A stretch of 64,000 nucleotides of DNA from Archegozetes longisetosus (GCA_018873245.2 JAEMBT020000003.1:10115843-10179842), one strand, 5' to 3'. Shown: positions 11,508 to 22,840, counted from the first letter of the stretch. The notes: generated by a model not told the origin, from the sequence alone. Made by a program: numbers and translations.

Positions 11508-11816
11508 TATCTAACTATCGGTATTTTCTATTATAACTATCTAAAAATATAAATTTTGTAACCAAATAACCACCAAAAATACGACATGTTTTAACCAAAA
11601 ATACGACATTTTTTAACCAAAAATCCTTTCTCTAATAATAATTTAGATACCCGCTACTGGGAAAAATTATAGACAGAACAGCATGCCACAATAAACCTGA
11701 TATTCATTATTTTTCTTTATTCTTCTTGATATATTTTCCATTATACCTTTATTATTCTTTAAAAATATTTATAAAATAATTACATTCAATGAGAATATGA
11801 TTATAAATAATGTAAT

Positions 11817-12259
11817 ATTAATAGGTTAAAGTACACTATTCCGGCTCACAACGCAAACAAACATCTCCCATAAATAACGTCCCAAACACAATATGAGCGC
11901 CAACATTTAATTCATTATATTTTTAATTAATTAATTTATTCATTTAAAATGTTTTAGTTATTTTTAATTTTATACATTTTTAATCTAATTTATTTTTAAT
12001 CCTTTTTGTGCAACGTTATTATCATGAATTATTATCACAATATTATCACAATATCATAAAATATTATTACGAATTTCAATAAAAAAATATCACACAATAA
12101 TATAAAAATCACATAACTATCACTCATCATCACTCACAATGACAATATAATAATGAATTCAATTTTGACGCTCATATTGTGTTTGTATTTGGGACATTAT
12201 TTATGGTAAGTGTTTAAGTTTGTGTTGTGTGCCGGAGTAGTATATTTTAACCTATTAAT
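11817..12259. mobile_element. MITE with ~90-bp terminal inverted repeats (right arm)
   Basis: The same element as 2228-2671. Terminal repeats starting ATTAATAGGTTAAA face inward at both ends. The interior of about 260 bp is AT-rich and non-coding. The flanking 11,635-11,816 and 12,260-12,792 hold no gene. Confidence 0.75.
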
Positions 12260-12792
12260 CAAAAAATCAAAATGTTTGCTCAATAATTAAAACAAGTACG
12301 TGTTATGCAGATATGAATTCTCTGATTTTAAATCAGTTTTTCATTCTTTTAAAATAGTTTGTCAAACGGTTATCTTAAAAATGCTTTATATTTTAAGTAA
12401 TGCTTTACTAACCCCTTCAAGGTTATCGTTGTATTAACGTTTGCTATGAACTGCAGCTCATATTTTAAAAGAATAACAATTCAGATCTATTTTGTTTATA
12501 TAAGATATGTTTATAAACTTGTAAAGAGTCAGCCTTTGGGTGGTGGCAACGAGGAGAGGACCTCATTATACCTCTGAGCGAAAGTGGAAAAGTGTTAAAA
12601 AGAAGTAAAAATCTTTTAAAGTGTGAAAACCTTTAAATATGTTTATAATATTTTTATATATCAACCAAATATTGAAATCACGTCTTAATATTATGCTATA
12701 TTCCTCTTATGTATTTTTTATTAAATATTATTTTAAATACTTATAATTTTTTAAGAAAATAAAAGATTGCAACCAAACAAAGTTTAATATTA

Positions 12793-14143
12793 GATGGGAT
12801 CAAAAGTAATGGGACTATCTTATCTCGTTCTTGATGAAAGTTGTAAACATGTTTATGCTATAATATTGCGCATTAGAGTAAAAGAAAGTGCACGATGTGG
12901 CTGCTTGCTTTACTCGTGCTTTTAAGTACGATCTCTGTATATGGTCCAAGTGTAGACCAACTTCGAGAAAGTGTTACAAACCAAGAACAGCGCGCATTTA
13001 TTAAGTGCCATGTGCTATTGGGTACTCCTGCAGTTGAAGTTCATAGAATGCTAGGTAAAATAGCTCGCAACCGAGCATTAAGCAAAACACACGTATATAG
13101 ACTATACAATGAATTTAAGGATGGAAGCCGCCTGAGCAGCGAGGAAGACTCACGCTCAGGAAGACCTCGCACTGCGACTGATACAACACACGAAGAAAGA
13201 CTTAGGGAGCTTTTAAATTAGGGTGAATGCTGGAGGACCGAAGATTTAGCCCAAACATTAGGTATTAGTACTTCAAGTACCAAAAAGCTTTTGAAGGAGG
13301 TAGGGGCGAAGAAGGTTGCCTCGAAATGGGTACCATACGAATTGAAACCAGAACAAAAGCAGTTGCGCGTGACTAATTCTGCAGAGCACCTTGAAAGATA
13401 TCATAGTAACCCCGACATGTTGGAAAGAATTATAGCAATTGATGAAACTTGGCTAAAAAGCTATGACACAAAGGATGCTAAAAGCTCAAATCAATGGGTT
13501 CTACCTAGTCAAAAAACGTATGTTTATTAAGTTGAAATTTTCGAAATTTTTAAATTTTGCCAGCGGCTTTGTTCTTAGTCGAAGGCCGACCAAAGTCAGG
13601 GCAACGATGAGTGATTGGAAGACAATGATGATCGTAGCGTTTCATCAAAATCGGACTATTGGTTACCGAATTTTACCACGAAATGTAAATGTCAATTTTG
13701 AAGTTTATCTTAGTTTTATGTCCGAAGTGTTGCACCCAGCGATAAGAGAACACCGTATTAAGAGACTAATCACCCTGTATGACAATGCTAGACCACATAA
13801 ACATGAAGAAGTTCAAAGATACTTTAAACAATATCGGTGGGAGGAGTTGAAACACCTCCCTATAGTCCAGATTTAAACCCCTGCGATTATGATAGTATTG
13901 TTAGAATAAAGAGGTCTAATAAAGGAATGAGATTTGCCGATGAGAACGAACTTCACACTGCTTATGATAGAGTTATTGAAGAAATAAATCTAAACAATGA
14001 GGCTACAGGAATAAGACACCTCCTACAGCAGTGGGCCATGGTCACCCAGACGGGGGAGAGTATATTGTATAATCATATTATAATGTAATAAATATTTTTT
14101 AAAGTCCACGAGTTCTAATAGTCCCATTACTTTTGATGCCATC
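12793..14143 (+). mobile_element. mariner-family transposon, right-arm copy
   Basis: TA flanks lie at 12,791-12,792 and 14,144-14,145. The inverted ends are GATGGGATC and the matching GATGCCATC. The corresponding empty site is visible at about 46,105-46,125, which confirms insertion. Confidence 0.9.
12895..14088 (+). pseudogene. mariner transposase pseudogene (right arm)
   Basis: The ATG at 12,895 opens a 108-codon segment ending in TAG (13,219). It carries the paired helix-turn-helix (LRESVTNQEQRAF ... HVYRLYNEF) and the GRPRT linker. The same frame continues after the stop to 13,530 and includes IDETW. A shifted frame (13,463-13,876) carries RRPTKVRATMS and YDNARPH. A further shift (13,837-14,088) carries YSPDLNPCDY and the C-terminus. 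Counting across the shift, 34 residues separate the last two aspartates. An unexpected hydrophobic lead MWLLALLVLLST precedes the usual start. The gene is dead. Confidence 0.87.
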
Positions 14144-14188
14144 TAATATTACAAAGAATTTAACAGAATTTTTGTTTCAGAATTTTGG

Positions 14189-14789
14189 GGTGAATCCGGG
14201 CTAATGGGTCTAAAGGAATTCTCGGCCTCCCACCCCCAAGTGTGATATATCATTGGACTCAGTTCATCAAGCTGAATGTTTTAACACAACGCTTGACTAC
14301 TTCTGATCGGAACCTGACCACTTCTGGAAAACTCCCGATGGGAGTGACTGACCCCGCCAAGTGATATATCATTGGACTCAGGACATCAAACTGAGCATTT
14401 TGATGCCTCATTTGACCAATTATCTCAAGTAATTCTCGAGATATCCGCCATTGTTTGGTTTAGTACCTCGTAATGGATAAACCTGGATTCTCGAGTCGTA
14501 ACCTAAACAAGCCTGATATAAACTAAGGGAGAATAAGTTAAGTCGCGAAGCGACCTAACGTATTATACCTTAGTTTAAATCAGGTTTAGCTTGGGTTACA
14601 ACTTGGCAAAGCCAGGTTTATTCATTTTCGAGGGGGTTAGGTCTCGGTGGTCAGAAGCGCTCAGGATCGGGTTGGAAGTGGTCAAGTATGGCATCAAAAT
14701 GTTTAGCTTGACTAACTGAATCCAGTGATGTATTACGCTTGGAGGTGGGGGTTAGAAACCCCCTTAGACCTATTAGCCCGGATTTACCC
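14189..14789. mobile_element. Foldback (MULE-like) element, full-length 601-bp copy
   Basis: It starts GGTGAATCCGGGC and ends GGATTTACCC. Its flanks are GAATTTTGG (14,180-14,188) and GAATTCTGG (14,790-14,798), a 9-bp duplication with one change. The unoccupied site at about 46,145 (GAGTTCTAG) supports the insertion point. The two arms mirror each other around a GC-rich hairpin, TCGCGAAGCGACCTAACG, near 14,550. It is non-coding. Confidence 0.83.
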
Positions 14790-15157
14790 GAATTCTGGAT
14801 AAATAATTAATTTAAGACCCAGTTATGCGTTTAGGTTTACGAGCTAGAACCAGAACGTCATAACATACGCGTCATATTTTGTACATTCTTAAATAAAAAA
14901 TTTATTTTCTGTGGACATCTAATAATCTAGGGGTCTCCGTTTGTCCTTAGAATGAATTAATAATAAACGTGCCTGAAATGTCTCAGCGCTGGATTGTCAC
15001 AGCACAGAATTGTCATAGTGCCAATTGGCATAATGCTGAATTAACGGAACATACGTCGTAAACTTCCTTAAGACGTAAAAAACAATTATATCAAGATTAT
15101 TACCGTTTATATATTAGCAAAAATGATTTTTAATATTAGAACCTGTCAGAACACAGT
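14790..15157 (+). promoter_or_regulatory. 5' flank of FPPS-like gene A with TATA-like box
   Basis: A TTTATATATTA box lies at about 15,106-15,116, about 45 bp before the ATG. It is preceded by TAAGACGT at about 15,069. Genes B and C have matching boxes at similar distances. The first 80 bp (14,790-14,870) match the repeat at about 46,150-46,220. Confidence 0.5.
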
Positions 15158-17081
15158 ATGATTAGAATAATTGGAAAAAGTATAAATGACTTTTCAAATA
15201 GATTTTCTATATTGAAAATCATTGTAAGAAATAAGTCACATTTAGCCACTTCACAACTAATCAACTCACCAGAATTTCTTCAAAATACGAGAAATATTCG
15301 TCGTAATGAATTGGTTCCTTTTAATGAGACATATAATCAAATCATAAAGGATTTTGATAAAAATCCCTACAAGTGTTCAGAATATTCTAAAGTAAATAAA
15401 TGGCTTAAGCAAGTTATTGACTACAATGTGCCTCATGGAAAACGTAATCGTGGACTATCTCTGGTCTTAACTTATCGCTTATTATGTTCGGATCATGATA
15501 TAAGTGATGAAGACTTGCATAACGCAAGAGTTCTTGGATGGTGTGTCGAGTTTTTTCAGGCATTCTTTCTAGTTATAGACGACATTATAGACAATTCGAT
15601 TATAAGAAGGGGACAGCCGTGTTGGTACAGAAAGGTAAAGCTTCCTTCTCATTAAATGATTGATATATATTTCATAATTTTGCTCATAAAATTATTATTC
15701 ATGTTGACTTATCAACAGTGATTTATTGATTTTTCATTCAATTAAGGATGGAGTTGGTCTAATGGCTTGTAATGACGCTGCTCTTCTTGAATCAGGAATG
15801 TTTTATTTGATGAAGTCATATTTTCACGATAAGCCCTACTATGGAAATTTGCTTGAAGTTATGCTTGAGGTAATTGAAACATAAATTTATTTTGACAAGC
15901 TTAAAATGTTCACTCTGAATGCTCTTCAAATTTTAATTTAACTTCTGAGTATTTTGCTAATTCAAGTGCTTCGAAATGGTATCAGAGGGAAAATGTTATT
16001 TAAACTATCAAACCTTTTTAGTTTTCCTAATATATTATGAGAGCATTAATAAGAACTCACAATAAAAGTGGGATTTCGCAAAATTTATTTCTCATTAAAT
16101 CTTTACTAACAAAATAACCGTAATTTCCTATTCAATTCTGATTTAAAATCACATTCATTATTTTCTTACTTTAACAGGAAGTAATTTTTCAGTGAAGACT
16201 TATTTTTAATCTGATAATATTATTTAATCATTAAATTATCAGTTGATAAAATTAAGTTTCAAACTCTTTTAGACAATTCGAATAACAGCATATGGACAAT
16301 ACCTGGATTTTAATCCATTGGGAATTCAACCAGATCTAAACACTTATACAATCGATAAATATTCAGCAATAGTTAAATATAAGACAACCTATTATACATT
16401 CATATTACCCTTGAGACTCGGTATGTGATAATTGAAAATGATTTAGTAATACTTAGACGTTAGCGTCTTGAGTTGCAGTCACAAACAAAACTAACCTAAT
16501 TCACATAAAAAACCTACGCTGACATGAATGCTTAATAAACATAACTTAATAACAGTGAAATTTAGGTTATGCTTGCATACGACGCAACAATTGGCTTAAA
16601 TTATTGATCAAGTTTGTAATAGTGAACTTAATTTCAACTTTTTTCAGCGATGTACATGTCAAATTGGAGTTCAAAGAAAGATCATGTTATTGTTGAACAG
16701 ATTTTATTAAGATTTGGTCACTTATACCAAGTTCAGGATGACTGTTTTGACATTTTAGGCGACTCATCCATAACTGGAAAGATTGGACTAGACATTGAAG
16801 ATGGAAAGTGTTGTTGGCCTATCGTTACTGCTCTACAAGTTTGCAATGAACAACAAAAAGTTTTATTGCAACAACACTATGGCCGTGAAGATTGTGAATC
16901 AGTTAAACAAGTCAAAGATATCTACTATCAGTTAAATTTACAAAAATTGTTTGAGGAATATGAAAGTAATACCTGTAATGAGATTTTACAATCTATCGAT
17001 CATATGAGTAACATAACAGACTTGCCAACTGATATATTTTATGAGCCTTTCACTCAAGTTTATGGTGGTCGTCATAAATAA
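15158..17081 (+). CDS. Farnesyl diphosphate synthase-like gene A
   Basis: There are four exons: 15,158-15,634, 15,747-15,869, 16,273-16,420 and 16,648-17,081. All introns are GT-AG. The predicted protein has about 393 residues with a basic, acid-poor N-terminus that could be a mitochondrial presequence. FPPS condenses dimethylallyl or geranyl diphosphate with isopentenyl diphosphate. Visible motifs are GKRNRG (isopentenyl-diphosphate-binding Lys and Arg), FFQAFFLVIDDIID (first aspartate-rich motif with the FF pair typical of type I eukaryotic FPPS), RRGQPCWYRK, VKYKT followed by YYTFILP, QVQDDCFD (second aspartate-rich motif), TGKIG and a C-terminal GGRHK. Exon 3 is the most canonical of the three paralogs, while the second motif (DDCFDILG) is less so. 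The gene looks functional. It is probably an FPPS, though product length cannot be proven from sequence. Confidence 0.92.
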
Positions 17082-17660
17082 GCAACAGTTAAAACTTTGA
17101 AAAGTTTAGATCTGTTCGACTTTGTTTGAATTTAGAATTTGACTAATGTCAACCATTCGAAATCTCGCAATATAGCAACTACATAAATAAAATTCTTTTT
17201 AAAGCAGATAATCATAATCTCAACTGCAGTATGTCATTTTATCTTTTATACTTAGATAAAACAGTTTTTATATTTTAACATCTAAATCAGATGTCAATTA
17301 AACTACTGATCAATTCGAAACTTGTTCCAAAAAAAATTTTAGATAATCAAATTGAATGCAATAGATTAGTATTTTAAAATAGCAATTTAGTACTTTTCAA
17401 CATATGTTGAAAATGTTGTCCATTATTTTCTAAACAAGGTTTTTATTAAATTTTTCGATAAATCTTTTTTAACTTGAGCACGACAATAATTGGTTAATAA
17501 AATGTTTTATAAATTAAAACTGTCTTTTTATTGTAAACATGATTTTTGACAATAAACCTGTTTCTAAACGAAGCATATTGATTGCTGAATGATCATCGAC
17601 TTATTTCAAACTTAATCCATAAGTACACTGCTGTAGCCAGTAAGAAGTTAGTCCAAAATA
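17082..17660. other. 3' flank of gene A
   Basis: No gene was seen. The sequence at about 17,090-17,200 aligns with the flank of gene B, where a 1.1 kb element has been inserted (27,012-28,101), so it serves as the empty site. Confidence 0.6.
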
Positions 17661-19407
17661 CAGTAAACTGCCACTTATATCCCTGCCGTTACTGTTCCTC
17701 TGCCGATATTATCCCGCATTTCTCAAAACATAAGTCTCCATTCCATAGACGTAATGTTAAAAACCTGCCGATAGTGTCCCTGCTGTTCGTATCCCTCGAT
17801 CATTAATATCACTCATTATTTAGAAACACTACATAAGAAAATACCACAAACTTTCTGCCGTTATTATCCCTCATATGACTCAAGCAGTAATAAAGTACTT
17901 AAATTACGAAACTGTATTTATATCAAAAATCGTGAAATATAGTCGTATGTGTTGTTAGTCACTGTGTCAAACATGTCTTCGAGAAACAAGTTGTCACTAA
18001 AAGACAAATATGAGATCATTTGCAAAGTCGAGAGTGGTTTTAGTCGACAACAAATAATCAGTGACTATAAATTAAAAAGTATTTCACATTTAAGTAAAAT
18101 CATTAACTCGAAATACAAAATAGTGTCGAAATATGAAAGCTTGGGACCAAAGGGCTCAAAGAGTGTGTCACGTCTTCGGGGATCTAATTATCCCAACGTC
18201 GAGAAAGCACTGGTTATTTGGATGCGACAAATGCGAGATAAGAAAGTAAGCCTATCGTCACATGTCATTAGCCAAAAGCCTCAAAGTTTTGCCGAAACTA
18301 TGGAATACTCACGATTCAAAGCGACTGATAAGTATATCACGGGACTCAAAAAACGACATAATATTAAGTTCATTCAAATACACGGAGAGAAAGAGTCGGT
18401 TGATGAGGAAGTGGTCAAAGATTGGGAGCAAAAGTTACAAAATGATATCAAAGACTTAGATCTCGAAGATGTGTATAATTTTGATGAGTCGGCACTGTTT
18501 TACCGGTTGTTACCTATTAAGACATATGCTTTTGCTAATGATTCACGTTTTGATGGAAAACAGCTTAAAAACCGGATAACTATAGCATTCATATGCAATG
18601 CTTCAGGATCTGATAGACAGGCGATAATGATTGGGTCAAGAGCTAAGCCACGGGCTTTTAATGGTGTTAACCCATTGCCTATCAATTATTATAACCAAAA
18701 AAATGCCTGGATAAATGTGAATATATTTAACAATATTCTCAAGAAGTTTGACAAGAAAATGAAAAAAATATGATCGAAATGTAGTGTTATATATGGATTC
18801 ATGTCCTGCACACAGAGTCGACATTGAGTTAAGTAACGTTACGGTGAAATTCCTGCCTAAAAACTCGACATCAGTTTTACAGGTAATATATACCTGTATA
18901 ACAAAATTTATAAAAATATACATGTTAATTTTTTATTTATTTAGCCACTCGATCAGGGAATTATTCGATATTTTAAATGTCATTATAGGAAAGGAATCGC
19001 TAGTTTAATGTTAAATAGCATTGAAAACGGTACGGAATTTAGAACCCAAAATATAGACTTATTAAAAGCAATGCAAATGATTAGGACATCACTTAACAAC
19101 ATTACCAATGAAGTCATCAAAAATTGTTTCCGAAAAGCATCTTTTAAGTTTGACTCAAATATCGACAGCGATTCTGGTATTAATGAAGAGTTTGATAGTG
19201 TGAGCACCTGTTGGTCTGATATATCACAACAAACAGATCTACAATTTGATTCATTTGATGATTATGTCAATTGTGATGAAAACGGATGCACGGCTGATAT
19301 CACTGAACTGAGCGACGAGGAGATAATAGCAGAAGTTTGTGGTAACTCAAGCATTCAAACAGTCAGCGATAGTGAAGATGAGACACAAGAGTCGCCCACC
19401 GACGAGC
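17661..19407 (+). mobile_element. pogo/Tigger-type transposon, 3' end lost
   Basis: A TA dinucleotide (17,659-17,660) is followed by CAGTAAACTGCC, the expected target and terminus style of pogo/Tigger elements. Between 17,666 and 17,880 the word CTGCCG-x-TA-x-T-x-TCCC recurs at least five times, probably as transposase-binding subterminal repeats. The right terminus is missing: the element runs directly into a foldback fragment. Confidence 0.75.
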
Positions 19408-19448
19408 ACTTCTGGCCACCGAGACCTAACCCCCTCGAAAATGAATAA
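17973..19448 (+). pseudogene. pogo/Tigger (CENP-B-like) transposase, frameshifted
   Basis: The ATG at 17,973 begins MSSRNKLSLKDKYE. In order, the protein has a pipsqueak-like helix-turn-helix (about residues 4-50), a Tc5/CENP-B DNA-binding domain (about 70-135) and a DDE domain with YNFDESALF, YMDSCPAHR and PLDQGII. A one-base shift in an A run near 18,765 breaks the frame between the first and second aspartates. A 62-bp GT-AG intron (18,883-18,944) lies between VLQ and PLDQG. The acidic tail runs into the neighbouring foldback element, which supplies the last residues HFWPPRPNPLENE and the stop. Domain relatives include host CENP-B and JERKY proteins, but the transposon flanks favour a transposase. 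If the A run is a sequencing error, the frame would be nearly intact. Confidence 0.82.
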
Positions 19449-20437
19449 ACCTGGCTTTGCCAAGTTGTAACCTAAGCTAAACCTGATTTAAACTAAGGTA
19501 TAATACGTTAGGTCGCTTCGCGACCTAACTTATTCTCCTTTAGTTTATATCAGGCTTGTTTAGGTTATGAAAAAGGTTCGAAAAATTAGCGATATAATGC
19601 AGTGAACTGACCCTTACACAAGGTTCATTCATATACTACTGAACTTTCAAATATATCTTAACTCTTTTGACGAAGAAAAGATTTCGAGAACTTTCTTGAC
19701 ATCAATTTCATTCATTTTTGCCTTTATTACTAGTTATTATAGTATAAAAAGTATGTTGTTTAACTTTGGACGACACATCTCTGTTCGACAGCGTATTGAA
19801 GTGTCTTTACATTAAAAGTGTTTTTAAGTCATGTATTTATTGAATTAAATTACATCATATCGCAATAACTGTTTTCCAAAAAGCATTACAACAACAGTAA
19901 GAGTTTATGTATGCCCTGACCATAATAAGATACCATTAAAACTGGTAGTTGATAATTGGAATGAAATATTAGGCTAATTATTTTAAATGTATGTTCATTG
20001 AAAAAAACCAAACGAAAGAATAATTTTAAAAAGATTGTTCATATGAAAATTTATCATTGTTAGCTCAAATGTTCGTCTTTTTGTTTCGGAAATCGAGTCA
20101 AGCCTACGTCCTCGTAGTCATCCCTGGTGGTTACGCTAACGCCCTCTATTAGCTGAACAGCTCTAAGAAGTTTAATATCTCGAGGACTACTAGAGATAGT
20201 CGATTCTAGCGAGGTATCAAAGTACTCAGCTCGATGTCCTGAGTCTAACGATGTATCGCACTGCGTGGTTCGCCACTCCTGTCGGGAGTTAGCCAGAAGT
20301 GTTCAGGTTCGGATTGGAAGTTGTCAAGTAAGGCGCCAAAATGTTCAGCCTGACGAACCGAATCCAATCATGTATCGCACTTAGGGATGAGAGGTCGGGA
20401 ACCCCCTTAGACTCATTAGCCCGGATCTACCCCTCTT
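19408..20437. mobile_element. Foldback (MULE-like) element fragments
   Basis: Positions 19,408-19,570 match the central hairpin part of the 14,189 copy in reverse, including TTAGGTCGCTTCGCGACCTAA. About 20,140-20,437 is a second, diverged half ending TTAGCCCGGATCTACCC. The 570 bp between them (19,571-20,140) shows no gene or recognised element. The fragments may be one disrupted copy or two. Confidence 0.65.
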
Positions 20438-20899
20438 TCTACCTGGCCGCTAAAATACAGTCATGTCTAGAAATACATAAAGAATCGGCGACTTTGCGAG
20501 CGGGCCGATCTGAGGCCATCAATATATCCCCCTTTAGTGGTCTCATTTTGCAGAGGTTTTATTTTAATTTAGTTCTCTCCTAAGTTCGACAATTAAAACT
20601 TATAGTGTTAAAAGAAAATAAAAGTTTATTTTTAAAGGAGACTATACAAAAAAGGTTCAGATATTCAAAGGTTTAGATTTTAAACATTCACTATTACTGT
20701 TAGTGTTGGACCCTCTCAGAAATAGCCTATTCTGGAGAGTTTAGGAAGTGAAGAGTAAGAGTCTCTTCAATCCTTTATATAGGGCCAGAAGTTGTTTACG
20801 TATCAATAGAAAATTTTCTAGAAATGTCTATTGTTAGTCACTAACTGACCAACTACCAATTAAGGACACGTTGGTTAATAGTGGCTAGAGGTGCCCCAC
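20438..20899. other. Non-genic stretch with an inverted partner at 24.6 kb
   Basis: Positions 20,504-20,531 (GATCTGAGGCCATCAATATAT core) recur inverted at 24,634-24,660. The rest has no recognisable gene. Confidence 0.45.
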
Positions 20900-21124
20900 T
20901 TAATCAGAATCTGCATCAGTGCTTTCAATGACCAAACAGACATCATCCAGGGATGCTGCTGGTCCTAGAATCTCAGGTACGTCCCTGCCGTACCTAGGAT
21001 ACCAAAGAACCATCATAATGTGTGCACAGCATCCGACGTTTCTAAGACCATTTTTGCACTGACAACAGTACTCGGCTATTGGCTCAACACCGGTTTTAGC
21101 TATATCTACTAAAACGTAATGCAG
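20900..21124 (-). pseudogene. SWIM-type zinc-finger fragment
   Basis: Reading the minus strand from about 21,124 to the stop at 20,900-20,902 gives about 75 open codons. They contain YCCQCKNGLRNVGCCAHIMM, which fits the SWIM pattern C-x-C-x(n)-C-x-H, and then VLWYPRYGR. SWIM fingers of this 'GCC-x-H ... WY-x(3)-R' style are common near the C-terminus of transposon-derived proteins in invertebrates. An acceptor-like TTTCTTTAG just upstream is followed by an in-frame TAA, so it is either a degenerate terminal exon or a fragment. Too short for the parent family to be named. Confidence 0.55.
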
Positions 21125-21239
21125 GCATAGCCATTATCTAAAGAAAAGATTTTTTCGGAAGAGATCAAAATACTTTAGTGTGTTTCAATAGGGTTTTCGC
21201 TTAATTATCCTTAAAATAAAGATGATAAATATTGATTTT

Positions 21240-22110
21240 TTAGTTTTTAAATATCAATCTTAAGAAACTCATATCTTCTCTCAGCCATTGTATTTTTGAA
21301 AAAAATTCTCTTTTAGATTCTACTCTTGACAAGCTTTAATTTGATACCCATATTGGCTTGGTGCACGATTAGACGAAATATAAATCCTTTAGTCTGATGT
21401 GGAGCTAAAGATGAAATTTTTCTGTTTAGATAAGACTTATTAGATCGAAATTCAATACAATTCTCGAATTAAAATTATTTTTAGCAAATTCAATAAGAAA
21501 ATTATTTAAATTTAAAGATGAAGTGGTTTCTCTTTCAATTTTTATTGTGACTAAACCGTTTAATCTTTCATTTGGCATACAATTTCTTAAATAAGTTTTA
21601 ATTCATTTTAATGCTGAAAAACTCGTATGAGACATTAACGCGTCTTATAGTTAGTACTATCTCAATATATTTCATAAAAATCTGTCATTGAACTTGGATA
21701 ATCAATTGGTTTTTCATAGACTTTTCATGGACTTTTCCTCCACTCAATACATCCACTAGAATCACTAATTTCTTCGATTGTTGAAAGTATTCTATGTGAT
21801 TTCTCTTAGAAATATTAAAAAAACATTAATTGCCTATGAATTTTCATTGTCAGTTCGCTGTGTTGAAGGTCGACTCCCAACGTAAATTTTCCCAAAATTA
21901 ACTTTAATCCCTTACCTTCATGTGCACGAAGTTTTATCGTGGTATTCAATAATACAGAGGGTCAAAAGATATTTTGAAAACTTTAATTCCTTCATGGACT
22001 ACATCATAAAAAAATTCGCAAAGCATTCATTTCCTAGATAGCAGATTATTTATAATTGCCTATAATATGAGACCACCAAAGGGAATATGATGCATTGCAT
22101 TCAGTAACAA
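21240..22110 (-). pseudogene. Degenerate hAT-superfamily transposase relic
   Basis: Translation of the minus strand around 21,430-21,640 gives SHTSFSALK, then a stop, then IKTYLRNCMPNERLNGLVTIKIERE. This is the hAT C-terminal dimerisation signature (SFSALKRLKTYLR ... ERLNGLA-type). Further fragments at about 22,070-22,110 read LLLNAMHHIPFGG. Frames are broken throughout and no ends were identified. The 22,111-22,830 flank has no gene; a CTAGGGTGACCA motif at 22,267 resembles hAT termini but was not paired. Confidence 0.55.
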
Positions 22111-22840
22111 CTTGTGTGGACATATAAGGTTTTTCGGATTATTGCATTAAATCAATGTTTAGGTCTTAATTTACATTCGGACAAATTTTCATATGTTCCA
22201 ATGAGGAAAATATGATTAAATCGGCAAAGAAGTTGTCTCTAATTCCCATAGAAAAGCATTACAACTAGGGTGACCAAGTCAAAAACTGTTAAATGCGGGA
22301 CAAAAAATTTCGGCCCCCTTATAAAATTTTTTTAAAAGGTTTTAATCTGATTGAAGTTACAAATCACAGTTTGAAATAACAATTATTTGAAATATAAACT
22401 AAAGATTTGATTGAGAACTGCACTTTATAAGAGTCACACACGATGTGAGTGAAAACAAGGTATCAGATAGATGGATTAAAACACTTTTTATCTAAAGACT
22501 TCCACATATTTTGAGATAAGAAACGTGTTGGCGTGCATTAAATAAAAATATTACAAATGCAATATAAAGCATTTATTTTTTGTTTACAACGTTCATTTGT
22601 TTTGATTTTTCAAAATGCAAACTGTGTGATTATTTATTAAAAGTTTAACGAATCTTTGAAAAAAATACCATTAATTGTGTTATAAATAAACAAACGCCTA
22701 TAGACTTGATTAATAATGAACTGATGCAAAAGTCTAAAGAAAATGAAAAGAAACGCACATCACATCCAATCTCATGGCAAAAAAACATGAAAAATATTGA
22801 GAAATTGAGTAAATTATTGAAAATAAATTATTTAAATGTA

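Larger units (their letters stand above)
9289..11634 (+). mobile_element. hAT transposon carrying a nested foldback insertion
   Basis: The left end is TAGAGAAAGAATTTTTGG, and the right end is its inverse. The element is flanked by an 8-bp target duplication: ATAATAAC at 9281-9288 and ATAATAAT at 11,635-11,642 (the mirror copy at 2846-2853 still reads ATAATAAC). TAGAG-type ends and an 8-bp duplication are hallmarks of hAT. A 509-bp foldback element with its own 9-bp duplication splits it at 9862-10,370. Confidence 0.88.
10062..14490. repeat. Right arm of the giant inverted repeat
   Basis: It is the mirror of 1-4404. It extends inward only to the middle of the foldback element at 9862-10,370. 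On this side the same foldback copy continues through to an intact target duplication and the 5' part of the hAT, so the right arm is the older, intact arrangement. Confidence 0.93.

Noticed and set aside
14530-14570. GC-rich hairpin considered as a terminator or tRNA-like structure
   Set aside because: It is the apex of the foldback element and recurs in the other copies; no tRNA features.
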